Of a stretch of 64,000 nucleotides of DNA, positions 24,066 to 32,863 are shown piece by piece. A program made the translations under genes and the position numbers. The DNA is from Comamonas thiooxydans. Its GTDB lineage: Bacteria; Pseudomonadota; Gammaproteobacteria; Burkholderiales; Burkholderiaceae_C. A model generated the notes under the pieces. That model made no database searches and was not told where the DNA came from. It was given only the letters and a program-made list of their open reading frames with translations. The number at the start of each line of letters is the position of its first letter. Positions within the stretch are counted from its first letter, which is position 1. Where the stretch lies: assembly GCF_002157685.2 (NCBI RefSeq), contig NZ_AP026738.1, positions 62,001 to 126,000 of the forward strand, read 5' to 3'.

Positions 24066-24300
24066 GGGGCTGGCAGTTGCACCGCAGAGTGCAACTGCAT
24101 CGTCATCACTTTTACGGCAACGTGTCTGAGTGAAGCGCTGCAAGCGCGCAGCGAGTTTTGCCGTACAGTCACAAGAGGTTGACAGCGCAGGTTGCCCGTA
24201 GGCGAAGCCGGAGGGTCGTGGGCAGCAGGGGCAGGCTCTTTGCCTACTTTCTGGCAACAGAAAGTAGGTCGGCCGGCGGGCCGAGACCCGCCCTCTGCCG
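24066..24300 (-). repeat. Composite intergenic repeat, copy B (inverted)
   Basis: Read on the minus strand, it has GGGTCTCGGCCCGCC, an ACTTTCTG...CAGAAAGT stem, CGGCTTCGCCTACGGGCAAC, GGCAAAACTCGCTG, CTCAGACACGTTGCCG and a GTTGCAC...GTGCAAC hairpin. The order matches copy A although hairpin sequences differ with compensating arms. The two copies face each other across about 170 bases of unassigned sequence. Confidence 0.6.
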
Positions 24301-24355
24301 CAAGTCAAAAAACATAACGTGGCCATGGAAGAACGGTTTAAAAACCTTTCCCCGC

Positions 24356-25057
24356 TCAAACTCCCAGCAACGCCGACAACTTCTCAGGCTGCTGCAACAG
24401 ATCCGCAGACTCCGCCTGCAAGGCCAGCCGGCCTTTTTCCATCACCACGGCCTTGTCGGTATGCGCCAGCACCTTCTTGTAGTCGCGGTCCACGATCAGC
24501 GTGGAGATGCCGGTCTCGCGAATCTGGGCGATCACGCGCCAGATTTCGGCCACCACCAGCGGAGCCAGGCCCTCGGTGGCTTCATCCAGGATCATGAGGC
24601 GCGGATTGGTCATCAGCGCGCGGCCGATGGAGACCATCTGCTGCTCGCCGCCCGAGAGCTGATCGCCGCCGTTGGACAGTCGCTCCTTGAGGCGTGGAAA
24701 GGTTTCCAGCACACGCTCGTAGGTCCAGCCCCGGCTGCCGTCCAGGCCGGCTCTGGCGCTCATCAGGAGGTTTTCCTTGACGGAGAGATTGGGGAATACG
24801 CCGCGACCTTCGGGGACATAGCCAATGCCAAGACGTGCCATTCGTTCGGGGGCGGAATTCGTCACCTCCTTGCCGTCGGCAAACACCCGGCCCGAACGTG
24901 CCGTCACATAGCCCATCAGCGTGCGGATCAGCGTGGTCTTGCCCATGCCGTTGCGGCCCAGCAGGCCCACGGCCTGGCCCTGGGGCAGATCCAGCGAGAT
25001 GCCGTGCAGGATATGGCTGTCTCCGTAAAAGCTGTGCACCTCTTGCAGGCTGAACAT
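24356..25057 (-). CDS. livF: Branched-chain/aromatic acid ABC transporter ATP-binding protein LivF
   Basis: A 233-residue ABC ATPase. Walker A GRNGMGKTTL is near residue 34, the signature QLSGGEQQMVSIGRAL near 134, and Walker B LMILDEATEGL near 155. It is the second ATPase of the Liv-type importer and the last gene of the cluster. The start at 25057 opens the conserved FSLQEVHSFYG strand. Odd points: a repeat lies between livG and livF, and the ribosome site is weak. The cluster context (benzoate-CoA ligase, boxD) suggests an aromatic acid substrate. Confidence 0.93.
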   Translation of the reverse strand: MFSLQEVHSFYGDSHILHGISLDLPQGQAVGLLGRNGMGKTTLIRTLMGYVTARSGRVFADGKEVTNSAPERMARLGIGYVPEGRGVFPNLSVKENLLMSARAGLDGSRGWTYERVLETFPRLKERLSNGGDQLSGGEQQMVSIGRALMTNPRLMILDEATEGLAPLVVAEIWRVIAQIRETGISTLIVDRDYKKVLAHTDKAVVMEKGRLALQAESADLLQQPEKLSALLGV

Positions 25058-25101
25058 GGCATGGTTCGAAGGCCCGGAAAGTGGGCGCGTGCCTGTGCCA
25101 G

Positions 25102-25192
25102 ATGCACCGGGCAAGGGCCGTCCCGCAGCGAAGGTGTCGTCTCCCCCTCGCGAAGCGAGAGGGGGGGAAGCGGCAGCGCCGCTCAGGGGGGG
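25102..25192 (+). repeat. Gene-end repeat between livG and livF
   Basis: GGGCAAGGGCCGTCCCGCAG, then CGAAGGTGTCGTC, a CCCCCTCGC/GCGAGAGGGGG stem, GCGGCAGCGCCGC and TCAGGGGGG. The TCAGGGGG end lies 7 bases after the livG stop. It separates two genes that should be translated from one transcript. Confidence 0.7.
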
Positions 25193-25199
25193 CCGTATG

Positions 25200-25970
25200 T
25201 CAAGCATGCTCTTCCTCTCCCAGGTAGGCGGTGCGCACGACCGGGTCGTTGCGAATCTGATCGGGCGTTCCCGTGGCCACCACGCTGCCATTGACCATGA
25301 CGGTGATGCGATCGGCAATGCGGAAAACGGCATCCATATCGTGCTCCACCAGCAGCACGGCATGCGCGGACTTGAGCTCCTGCAGCAGCTCCAGCATGCG
25401 TTCTGTCTCCTCGGCGCCCATGCCTGCCAGCGGCTCGTCCAGCAGCAGCACGCGCGGCGCCGTGGCAAGGCACATGGCGACTTCCAGCTGACGCTTGGCG
25501 CCATGACTGAGGCTGCCGGCGATGCGCCCGGCATGCTGGGCAAGGCCGGCGCGCTGCAGCGCAGATTGCGCCCGCTGCATGCTGGCCGCGCAATGCTGGG
25601 CCGACTCCCAGATGCGCCAGGGCCTGGGCAGCGCCTGGGCCTGGGCCGTGAGCCGGCAGTTCTCCTGCACCGTGAACTCCGGGAAGATGGTGGTGCGCTG
25701 GTAGCTGCGGCCGATGCCGGCCTTGGCGCGCTGCGGCTGCGGCATCTGCGTGACGTCCCGGCCTTCAAGCGCAATACTGCCGCTGCTGGCCGCTATCTCA
25801 CCCGAGAGCATATTGATCAGCGTGGACTTGCCTGCGCCGTTGGTGCCGATGACGGCATGGACCTCGCCCTGATGCAGATCCAGGTCCACATTGTTCACGG
25901 CCACCAGCCCGCCAAAGCGCCGCGTCAGGCCGCGCACCGACATCTTGAGAGCCTTGCCTGTATCAACCAC
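25200..25970 (-). CDS. livG: Branched-chain/aromatic acid ABC transporter ATP-binding protein LivG
   Basis: A 256-residue ABC ATPase. Walker A GTNGAGKSTL is near residue 43 and Walker B VLLLDEPLAGM near 170. The signature reads SLSHGAKRQLEVAM, with histidine where LSGG is usual; LivG proteins commonly vary here. It begins with GTG at 25970, supported by AGGAG seven bases upstream, and overlaps the end of livM by 8 bases. An ATG at 25943 is the alternative. Confidence 0.93.
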   Translation of the reverse strand: MVDTGKALKMSVRGLTRRFGGLVAVNNVDLDLHQGEVHAVIGTNGAGKSTLINMLSGEIAASSGSIALEGRDVTQMPQPQRAKAGIGRSYQRTTIFPEFTVQENCRLTAQAQALPRPWRIWESAQHCAASMQRAQSALQRAGLAQHAGRIAGSLSHGAKRQLEVAMCLATAPRVLLLDEPLAGMGAEETERMLELLQELKSAHAVLLVEHDMDAVFRIADRITVMVNGSVVATGTPDQIRNDPVVRTAYLGEEEHA

Positions 25971-27057
25971 GGTCTGCTCCTTGCTCGATGGCTGCTGGCG
26001 ACTTATCCGTCTGCGCCGCTGCCTTCTTCTGCCATTTGTCGTTGATGCCGACCAGGCCCTTGGGCAGCAGCGCGACCAGCGCGATGATGGCGATGCCCAG
26101 TGTCAGCTGCCAGTGGTCCGCGGCATTGCCAACGATGGCATGCGTGCTCAGCAGCTCCTTGAGCAGCACAAAGGTGATGGTGCCTAGCACCGCACCGCGC
26201 AGCGAGCCCACGCCACCCAGAATCAGCATCAGCAGGACCTCGCCGGAGTGGTGCCAGGCCAGCAGCTCGGGGTTGACCACGGCATCGCGTGCGGCCAGCA
26301 GAAAGCCTGCCAGTCCCGCTAGCGCACCGGCAATCACAAAGCCGGCGAGCTTGTAGCCGTAGGTGGCAAAGCCGGCAGCGCGCATGCGCTGCTCGTTGAC
26401 GCGAATGCCGGCCAGCGCATGGCCGAAGCGCGAGTGGCGCAGCATGGCGATGAAGGCATAGACCAGCACCAGCGCGGCCAGTACCACGAAGTACTGCGTG
26501 CTGCTGCTTTCCATGTCCAGTGCACCTATGGCCGGGCGCTGCATCAGGTAGATGCCGTCGCTGCCGCCGAAATAGCCCACGTCGTGCACGACAAAGAAAG
26601 CCAGTTGCGCGAACGCCAGCGTGACCATGATGAAGTACACGCCCTTGGTGCGCAGACTCAGGGCGCCCACCACCAGCGCATACAGGCCCGAGACGCCGAC
26701 TGCGGCGCCGAGCATGACGAGAAAGTTGCTGCCGTCCTGGCCGGCGGCCTTCACCGCCGCATAGGCACCCAGACCGAAGTAGGCCGCATGGCCCAGGCTG
26801 ACCAGCCCCGCGCCTCCCACCAGGATATGCAGGCTGAGAGCAAAGATGGACAGGATCATGATCTTGACGACCAGATCGGACAGATAGGCCGACCAGAAGG
26901 GCTGGGCGGCCGCCAGCAGCACTGCGGCGGCCAGCGGCAGCACCACCCCTACCCAGACGCTTTGGGCGCGAATGGGGCGGCTCTGGTTGGTGACGGCCGG
27001 CGCTTCCGCATAGGCCTGATTGGATTGCGGCAGCGGCGTATAGGAGGTGTCGCTCAT
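25963..27057 (-). CDS. livM: ABC transporter inner-membrane permease LivM
   Basis: A 364-residue permease with about nine hydrophobic segments after a hydrophilic N-terminus of some 30 residues. The LivM hallmarks LVGGAGLVSLGHAAYFGLGAYAA (a shorter core is GLVSLGHAAYFGLGAY) and GGVGSLRGAVLG are present. It forms the channel with LivH. The start is the ATG at 27057. Its 3' end overlaps livG. Confidence 0.93.
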   Translation of the reverse strand: MSDTSYTPLPQSNQAYAEAPAVTNQSRPIRAQSVWVGVVLPLAAAVLLAAAQPFWSAYLSDLVVKIMILSIFALSLHILVGGAGLVSLGHAAYFGLGAYAAVKAAGQDGSNFLVMLGAAVGVSGLYALVVGALSLRTKGVYFIMVTLAFAQLAFFVVHDVGYFGGSDGIYLMQRPAIGALDMESSSTQYFVVLAALVLVYAFIAMLRHSRFGHALAGIRVNEQRMRAAGFATYGYKLAGFVIAGALAGLAGFLLAARDAVVNPELLAWHHSGEVLLMLILGGVGSLRGAVLGTITFVLLKELLSTHAIVGNAADHWQLTLGIAIIALVALLPKGLVGINDKWQKKAAAQTDKSPAAIEQGADRG

Positions 27058-27097
27058 ATCAGTGATCCTTGACACTGCTTGCAAAACTGGCGTGTGC

Positions 27098-27185
27098 CAA
27101 GCAGGAGGCACCGGGCAAGGGCTGTCCCGCAGCGAAGGTGTTGTTCTCCTCCCGTGTGGCAAGAGAAGGAAGGGCGCAAAGCTTC
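27098..27185 (+). repeat. Gene-end repeat (decayed) between livH and livM
   Basis: CCGGGCAAGGGCTGTCCCGC and AGCGAAGGTGTTGTTCTCC match the livG copy, after which the sequence degenerates toward the livH stop at 27187. Orientation and placement are the same as for the copy after livG. Confidence 0.55.
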
Positions 27186-27186
27186 A

Positions 27187-28056
27187 TCATCTTTTGCCCA
27201 TCAGGCCTTCCGGGCGCCATACGAGGATCACGGCCATCAGCAGATAGATGCTCATGCCGCTGAGTTCCTGGAAGAACACCTTGCCGAAGGTATCCACAAA
27301 GCCCACCAGCAGCGAGGCAATCAGCGCTCCGGTAATAGATCCAATGCCGCCAATGACCACCACCACAAAGCAGATGATGAGAACGCTGGAGCCCATGTTC
27401 GGATAGACCGAACTCATGGGCGCGGCGATCATGCCGGCCAGGGCCGCCAGGGCCACGCCCACGGCGAACACGATGCGGTACAGGCGCTTGATGTTGATGC
27501 CCAGGCCGCGCACCATGTCGCGGTTGCTGGCACCGGCGCGAATCATCATGCCCAGGCGCGTGCGGTTGACGGTGTAGTACATCAGCAGTGCCACCAGCAG
27601 GCAGGCGGCGGCGGCAAACACGTTGTACCAGGGGTATTGCATCATGCCCATGAGAGGGAAGCTGCCGGCCAGCCAGGCCGGCTTTTCCACGCCATGCACA
27701 TCGTTGCCCACGAGGATGGCGCGCAGGCCTTCAAACACCAGAATCAGGCCATAGGTCATCAGCACCTGCTGCAGGTGATCGCGTTCGTAGAGAAAGCTGA
27801 AGAATGCCCATTCGAGAAAATAGCCCAGCACCACGGCCAGCACCACGCCGACCAGCAGCATGGCGATGAAATGCTGGCCCAGATAAGGTGCCAGCGAGAA
27901 CGCCACGTAGGCTCCGATCATGTAGAAGCTGCCATGGGCGAGGTTGATCACCCCCATGATGCCGAAGATCAGCGTCAGGCCGGAGGCCAGCAGAAACAGC
28001 AGCAGTCCGTACTGAATCGAGTTCAGGCACTGCACCAGAAAAGTGGCGAGATCCAC
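27187..28056 (-). CDS. livH: ABC transporter inner-membrane permease LivH
   Basis: A 289-residue permease with about eight hydrophobic segments and the LivH marks GLTLIFGIMGVINLAHGSFY and GGIGSITGALIASLLVG. I choose a GTG start at 28056, with AAGGA five to six bases upstream, which begins the first helix; upstream in-frame sequence looks non-coding. It pairs with LivM. Confidence 0.92.
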   Translation of the reverse strand: MDLATFLVQCLNSIQYGLLLFLLASGLTLIFGIMGVINLAHGSFYMIGAYVAFSLAPYLGQHFIAMLLVGVVLAVVLGYFLEWAFFSFLYERDHLQQVLMTYGLILVFEGLRAILVGNDVHGVEKPAWLAGSFPLMGMMQYPWYNVFAAAACLLVALLMYYTVNRTRLGMMIRAGASNRDMVRGLGINIKRLYRIVFAVGVALAALAGMIAAPMSSVYPNMGSSVLIICFVVVVIGGIGSITGALIASLLVGFVDTFGKVFFQELSGMSIYLLMAVILVWRPEGLMGKR

Positions 28057-28213
28057 GGCAATCCTTGTTGAAGCGGGAGGGGCAGGACAGCGGGATCCAC
28101 TGCCCGGCGAATCGTGGATTCGCGTTGGAGACGAGGCGCTCTGCCGGGGCCGGCACCGAAGGTGCGGCAAGCGCAGAGCAGCGACGTATCCAGGGCGGCA
28201 GGGCCCGCGTCTA
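28057..28213. other. Gap between livH and livK
   Basis: 157 bases with no gene. It holds short inverted segments such as CGAATC-GTG-GATTCG and GCACC-GAA-GGTGC, without a T run. It may simply be the intercistronic spacer in which mRNA is trimmed so that the binding protein is made in excess over the permeases (inference from how Liv operons work). Confidence 0.4.
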
Positions 28214-29377
28214 TTACATGCGGCAGCCGCGGGCAGGGTCCGCCAGCGCCTTCACCGCCACGCTGATCTTCTTGTTTTCCTTGCCGTCGACCTTGCGCAG
28301 ATAGATGTCCTGCACGGGGTTGTGCGCCTTGCTCAAGGTGAAGTCGCCGCGCGGGCTGGCAATCGTGGCTTTTTCGATGGCGGTGCGGAAGACATCCTTC
28401 TTGCCGATGTCGCCGCCAGCTGCCTTCAGACCCACGGCCAGCATCTGCGCTGCGTCATAGCCTTGCACGGCATAGACATCGGGCTGCAGCTTGTAGTTCT
28501 TGGCGTAGTTGGTGCGGAAGGCCTGATCGCGCGCCGTGCCCAGTTCGTCGGCATAGTGCAGCGTGGTCAGCATGCCCTGGGCGGCTTCGCCCTGGGCGTC
28601 CAGCGTGCCGTCGGTCAGAAAGCCCGGTCCGTAGAGCGGAATGGTTTTGGACAGGCCCGAGGCGTGATAGTCCTTGACGAATTTCACGGCACCTGCGCCC
28701 GCAAAAAAGGAGAACACTGCATCGGGCTTGGCCGCTGCGATCTCGGTCAGCAGAGCCTGGAATTCGACGTTGGGAAACGGCAGCGTCAGCTGCTTAGTGA
28801 CCTTGCCGCCGCTTTTCTCGAAGCCTTCCTTCATGCCATTCACTGCTTCCTCACCCGCCGCGTATTTCCAGGTGATGGTCATGGCGGTCTTCTTGCCCTC
28901 CTTGGCGGCAACCAAACCCATGGGATAGGCGGTCTGCCAGTTGGAGAAGGAGCTGCGGAAGATATTGGGAGCACACATGGGGCCGGTGACTGCATCGGCT
29001 CCCGCATTGGGAACGATGAGCACGGTGCCGCTTTCCTTGGCGGCCTTGGCCATGGCCATGGCCACGCCGGAGTGCACGGTGCCGATGATCACATCGACCT
29101 TGTCGCGCTTGATGAGGCGGTTGACGTTGTCCGTTGCCTTGGCGGGATCTGACTCATCGTCGACCTTGAAGTATTCGATCTCGCGCCCGCCCAGCTTGCC
29201 GCCTTGCTCGGCTACCTGCATGCGAAAGCCGTTCTCGATCGCCACGCCCAGGGCTGCATAAGTGCCACTGAAAGGCAGCATGAAGCCGACCTTGATCTTC
29301 TCCTGCGCCATGGCGCTGCTGCCGCTTGCGGCGGCAGCCAGTGCGATTGCGCTCCATATTGCCCGTTGCTTGCTCAT
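28214..29377 (-). CDS. livK: Periplasmic substrate-binding protein of the Liv-type transporter
   Basis: A 387-residue type I periplasmic binding protein with a clear signal peptide (ALAAAASGSSAMAQ, cleavage near residue 25) and the start KIKVGFMLPFSGTYAALG. The ATG at 29377 has AGGAGAC upstream. In this setting, behind a benzoate-CoA ligase gene, it probably binds an aromatic acid rather than leucine; close relatives in aromatic clusters do so. The name livK describes the family only. Confidence 0.9.
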   Translation of the reverse strand: MSKQRAIWSAIALAAAASGSSAMAQEKIKVGFMLPFSGTYAALGVAIENGFRMQVAEQGGKLGGREIEYFKVDDESDPAKATDNVNRLIKRDKVDVIIGTVHSGVAMAMAKAAKESGTVLIVPNAGADAVTGPMCAPNIFRSSFSNWQTAYPMGLVAAKEGKKTAMTITWKYAAGEEAVNGMKEGFEKSGGKVTKQLTLPFPNVEFQALLTEIAAAKPDAVFSFFAGAGAVKFVKDYHASGLSKTIPLYGPGFLTDGTLDAQGEAAQGMLTTLHYADELGTARDQAFRTNYAKNYKLQPDVYAVQGYDAAQMLAVGLKAAGGDIGKKDVFRTAIEKATIASPRGDFTLSKAHNPVQDIYLRKVDGKENKKISVAVKALADPARGCRM

Positions 29378-29567
29378 GCTTGTCTCCTGCTGGTTGATGG
29401 ACGAATGCCGGCTTACTCTCAGATCAACGGTTATGACTGGCTGTGGTGCTGGGGTTCGCACTGATGCACGAGCGCACTCTAACAACTTTAGGTTTAAAGC
29501 AATACCAGCGATTGCCCTAGTTTCTGACTACTGTTTTGATAGCTTCTTGCAACCTTGCGATAAGCAA
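29378..29567. other. Gap between the CoA ligase and binding protein genes
   Basis: 190 bases. A fragment TTTTGATAGCTTCTTGC at about 29533-29549 belongs to the AGCTAT repeat family. No terminator with a T run is seen, so read-through from the ligase gene into the transporter genes is possible; a separate promoter is equally possible. Confidence 0.35.
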
Positions 29568-31130
29568 TTAGCGTGGCTTGGATTCCAGCTCACGCAAACG
29601 AAAGCGTTGGATCTTTCCAGTCGCGGTCTTGGGTAGCTCATCGACAAATTCAATGAAGCGCGGGTATTTGTAGGCGGCCAGCCGGTTCTTCACAAAGGCC
29701 TTGAGTTCGGCCTCGCTGGCGCTCTGTCCGGGCTTGCACACCACATAGGATTTGGTCTTGGTCAGGCCCTGTTCGTCGGTCACGCCGATCACGGCCGCCT
29801 CCAGTACGGCAGGGTGCTGCTGCAGCGTGGATTCGACCTCGAAGGGCGAGACATAGATGCCGCTGACCTTGAGCATGTCGTCGCTGCGGCCTGCATAGGT
29901 GTAGTAGCCGTCGGCATCGCGCACATATTTGTCGCCGCTCTTGAGCCAGGCGCCCTGGAAGGTGTCGCGCGTCTTGTCGCGGTTGGCCCAGTACATCAGG
30001 GCCGCGCTCGGGCCCTTGATGTAGAGGTCGCCAATCTCGCCATCGGCCACGGGCTGGCCGTCCTCGCCACGCAACTCCACCACATAGCCTGGTACAGGTT
30101 TTCCCGTGCTGCCGTAGCGTATGTCGTCCGGGCGGTTGGAGATGAAGATGTGCAGCATTTCGGTGGATCCGATGCCGTCCACGATATCGGCGCCGAAGTG
30201 GGTCTTGAAGCGCTGGGCAATCTCGGCCGGCAGGGCTTCACCGGCCGAGGAGCACATGCGCAGGCTGACCTGCTCGCGTGCCGGCAGGGCGGTGTGAGCC
30301 AGCATGCCTGCAAAGCCCGTCGGCGCGCCGAAGAACACCGTGGGCTGGTGTTCGGTCCAGCGCCTGAAGGTGGCTTCCGGCGTGGGGCGCTCGGCCATCA
30401 GCACCACGCTGGCGCCCACGCTCAGGGGGAATGTCAGGGCGTTGCCAAGACCGTAGGCGAAGTAAAGCTTGGCGGCGGAAAAGCAGACATCGCTTTCACT
30501 CAGGCCCAGCACCGGCTTGCCATACAGCTCGGCCGTCCAGTAGGGGTTGGCGTGGGTATGCACTGCGCCCTTGGGTTTGCCGGTAGAGCCCGAGGAATAC
30601 AGCCAGAAGCCGGGGTCGTCGCCCATGGTTCTGGCGGCATGGGCCAGCGGCGCTTGTTGCTGCAGCCAGGGCTGCAGCGGCTCGAAGGCCGGCGGCAGGT
30701 CTTGCGGTGCTTCATCGGGCCTGGCGACCCAGATATGGTTGACCTCGTGCTGCGCCTGCTCCAGGGCCTGCTGCACCACGGCAACCAGCGCGCCATTGGT
30801 GAAAATCGCCTGCGCACGGCAATGCTCGAGCATATAGGCGTAGTCGGCAGCAGTGAGCAAGGTATTCACCGCCACTGGCACCACGCCTGCGTACATGGCT
30901 CCGAGAAAGGAGATCACCCACTCGCGCATATCGTGCATGACCAGCAGCACGCGCTCCTCGCGATGGATGCCGGCAGCGAGCAGGCCGTGGGCCAGGCGGC
31001 GCGCCTGCTCCTGCAACTGGGCATAGCTGAGCGTGCCCTGGTCATCGGTGTAGGCGTTTTTGTCACCGCGCCCCTGGTTGAGATCAAACAGATGCTGGGC
31101 AAAGTTGAAGGCTTGGCTGAAGTCGGTCAT
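29568..31130 (-). CDS. bclA: Benzoate-CoA ligase
   Basis: Activates benzoate (or a close aromatic acid) to its CoA thioester with ATP in the cytoplasm. The 520 residues match the family length. The AMP-binding motif YSSGSTGKPKGAVHTH is near residue 180, the GIGSTEMLHIFISN segment typical of benzoate-CoA ligases near 310, the YAGRSDDMLKVSGIYVSP hinge near 425, and the catalytic lysine in PKTATGKIQRF near the end. It follows boxD by 3 bases, in one transcript. Substrate range cannot be read from sequence; 4-hydroxybenzoate-type activity is possible. Confidence 0.9.
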   Translation of the reverse strand: MTDFSQAFNFAQHLFDLNQGRGDKNAYTDDQGTLSYAQLQEQARRLAHGLLAAGIHREERVLLVMHDMREWVISFLGAMYAGVVPVAVNTLLTAADYAYMLEHCRAQAIFTNGALVAVVQQALEQAQHEVNHIWVARPDEAPQDLPPAFEPLQPWLQQQAPLAHAARTMGDDPGFWLYSSGSTGKPKGAVHTHANPYWTAELYGKPVLGLSESDVCFSAAKLYFAYGLGNALTFPLSVGASVVLMAERPTPEATFRRWTEHQPTVFFGAPTGFAGMLAHTALPAREQVSLRMCSSAGEALPAEIAQRFKTHFGADIVDGIGSTEMLHIFISNRPDDIRYGSTGKPVPGYVVELRGEDGQPVADGEIGDLYIKGPSAALMYWANRDKTRDTFQGAWLKSGDKYVRDADGYYTYAGRSDDMLKVSGIYVSPFEVESTLQQHPAVLEAAVIGVTDEQGLTKTKSYVVCKPGQSASEAELKAFVKNRLAAYKYPRFIEFVDELPKTATGKIQRFRLRELESKPR

Positions 31131-31133
31131 GGC

Positions 31134-32696
31134 TCATGCTCCCGTCGTTTCGGCCAGTGCCTGCAGAACCTGCGGTGCAGCTTGTATGGCGCTTTTGCGA
31201 TGATAGAAATCCAGTGCCCGCAGGCCGCCGAGTTCGGCGCCGCCACCGGCGCGGCCCGGACCTCCATGCTGGGACTGGGGCATGACATTGCCGTGGCCCG
31301 TATGCAGCCTGGCGACAGCGGGCGTGACCACATGCACGCGGCCGTGGCTGGCGGCGAGCTCGGTGGCGGCAGCGGCCAGGGCCTGGTCGTCATCACCGTA
31401 GACCGAGCAGACCAGCGAGCCCTGGCCGCGATGTGCAAGTGCCAGGCCATGGGCCAGGTCACGGTAGGGCAGAAGAGTGGCCACGGGGCCAAAGACTTCC
31501 ATGTCATGCACGAGTGCACAGCCATCGGGGTCTTGAGTGCCCAGCAACACGGGCTGGGCGCAGGCAGCAGTCGCCGGGTCGGCATCGATCAGCGCATTGC
31601 GCCGGCCGTCATGCAGGGCCGTCGTGTGTTCCAGCAAGCGGCCCAGGCCCTGCTGCACGCTGTCGTACTGCTCTCGGCTGATCAGAGATCCCATGCGCAC
31701 GGCGTCATTGCGCGGGTTGCCCACGGCGATCTTCGCCAGCTGCGCACCGACGGCCTGGGCCACATCGTCGTACAGAGCTTGCGGTACCAGCACGCGGCGT
31801 ATGGCCGTGCATTTCTGGCCGGATTTGACCGTCATTTCGCGCACCACTTCACGTGCCAGCAAGGCGGCGGCTTCGCTGTCCGGGCCATGGCCGGGCAGCA
31901 GCAGCGCGCAGTTCACGCTGTCGGCCTCGATATTGCTGCGCACCGAATGTCGGGTGATGGCGTCGTGAGAGCGGATGGTCGCTGCCGTGTCCGCAGACCC
32001 CGTGAACGAGACGACATCCATGGGCTGCAGCTGATCCAGCAATCCGGCGGCACTGCCGCAGACGATGGACAGCGCGCCCGGCGGCAATATGCCGGCATCG
32101 ATCACATCCTTGACCATGCGCTGGGTCAGCCAGGCGGTGGCCGTGGCCGGCTTGACGACGACGGGCACGCCCGAGAGCAGGGCCGGTGCCGCTTTTTCCC
32201 ACAGCCCCCAGGCCGGGAAGTTGAAGGCGTTGATGAACAGCGCCACGCCGCGCGTCGGGACCTGGATATGCCGCGACAGAAAAACGCCGTCCTTGGCCAG
32301 CGCCACGGCTTCGCCGTCGCTCAGATGCCTCGCATCGCCGAGCGCTGCACCCCATCTGGCGTATTGGTTCAGGGTGTAGATGCCGCCGTCCACATCGACG
32401 GCGGTGTCGTTTCTGACAGTGCCGCTGTTGGCGGTGGATATCTCGTAATACGCGTCACGCCGGCTTTGCAGCACGGCTGCAATATCGGCCAGCAGCCTGG
32501 CGCGCTCCGCATAGCTCAGCGCGCGCAGCGCCTTGCCGCCGGTATCGCGTGCAAAGGCAAAGGCGGCGCCCAGATCGAGCCCTGTGGCATCGACACGCAC
32601 CAGCTCGGCTCCCAGTACCGGGTCGCGTAACAAACTGCCCGGGCCGCTGCCGGTTTGCCAGCGGCCAGCAACATGGTTGGCCAGTAACTCAGTCAT
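31134..32696 (-). CDS. boxD: 3,4-dehydroadipyl-CoA semialdehyde dehydrogenase
   Basis: Oxidises the ring-opened aldehyde of the aerobic benzoyl-CoA (box) pathway to 3,4-dehydroadipyl-CoA with NADP+. The 520-residue protein is an aldehyde dehydrogenase with INAFNFPAWGLWEKAAPALL near residue 150, the SFTGSADTAATIR coenzyme segment near 235, and the nucleophile cysteine in SGQKCTAIRR near 295. The ATG at 32696 precedes the conserved LLANHVAGRW. It is divergent from boxR and coupled to bclA. Confidence 0.88.
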   Translation of the reverse strand: MTELLANHVAGRWQTGSGPGSLLRDPVLGAELVRVDATGLDLGAAFAFARDTGGKALRALSYAERARLLADIAAVLQSRRDAYYEISTANSGTVRNDTAVDVDGGIYTLNQYARWGAALGDARHLSDGEAVALAKDGVFLSRHIQVPTRGVALFINAFNFPAWGLWEKAAPALLSGVPVVVKPATATAWLTQRMVKDVIDAGILPPGALSIVCGSAAGLLDQLQPMDVVSFTGSADTAATIRSHDAITRHSVRSNIEADSVNCALLLPGHGPDSEAAALLAREVVREMTVKSGQKCTAIRRVLVPQALYDDVAQAVGAQLAKIAVGNPRNDAVRMGSLISREQYDSVQQGLGRLLEHTTALHDGRRNALIDADPATAACAQPVLLGTQDPDGCALVHDMEVFGPVATLLPYRDLAHGLALAHRGQGSLVCSVYGDDDQALAAAATELAASHGRVHVVTPAVARLHTGHGNVMPQSQHGGPGRAGGGAELGGLRALDFYHRKSAIQAAPQVLQALAETTGA

Positions 32697-32746
32697 GGGG
32701 GTCTCCTGAAGTGCTGTTCTGATCAGCATCAAATCTTCGGCGAAAC

Positions 32747-32815
32747 ATGCAATATTGTGCGTGCAAACAAAAGATAAATACGAGACAATGCAGTGTCAAG
32801 CAATATATTGCATGA
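32747..32815. promoter_or_regulatory. TGCA-rich divergent control region of boxD and boxR
   Basis: TGCA occurs at 32748, 32762, 32789 and 32809. The perfect palindrome GCAATATATTGC lies at 32800-32811, and a related GCAATATTGTGC at 32749-32760. The BzdR regulator of Azoarcus is reported to bind TGCA repeats, so these are the likely BoxR sites. They would cover the promoters of both divergent genes. Confidence 0.55.
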
Positions 32816-32863
32816 TTCGCGTTAACCCCGACTGTTTATCATTCACGGCCTCTGAGGAGCTTT

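Noticed and set aside
23631..24359. Several short open frames in the gap before livF
   Set aside because: They lie within two inverted copies of an intergenic repeat, have no ribosome sites or family resemblance, and read Arg/Cys-rich as non-coding GC-rich DNA does.
25120..25192. Rho-independent terminator between livG and livF
   Set aside because: The C5/G5 stem lacks a T run in the direction of transcription, and it belongs to a repeat found at many gene ends.
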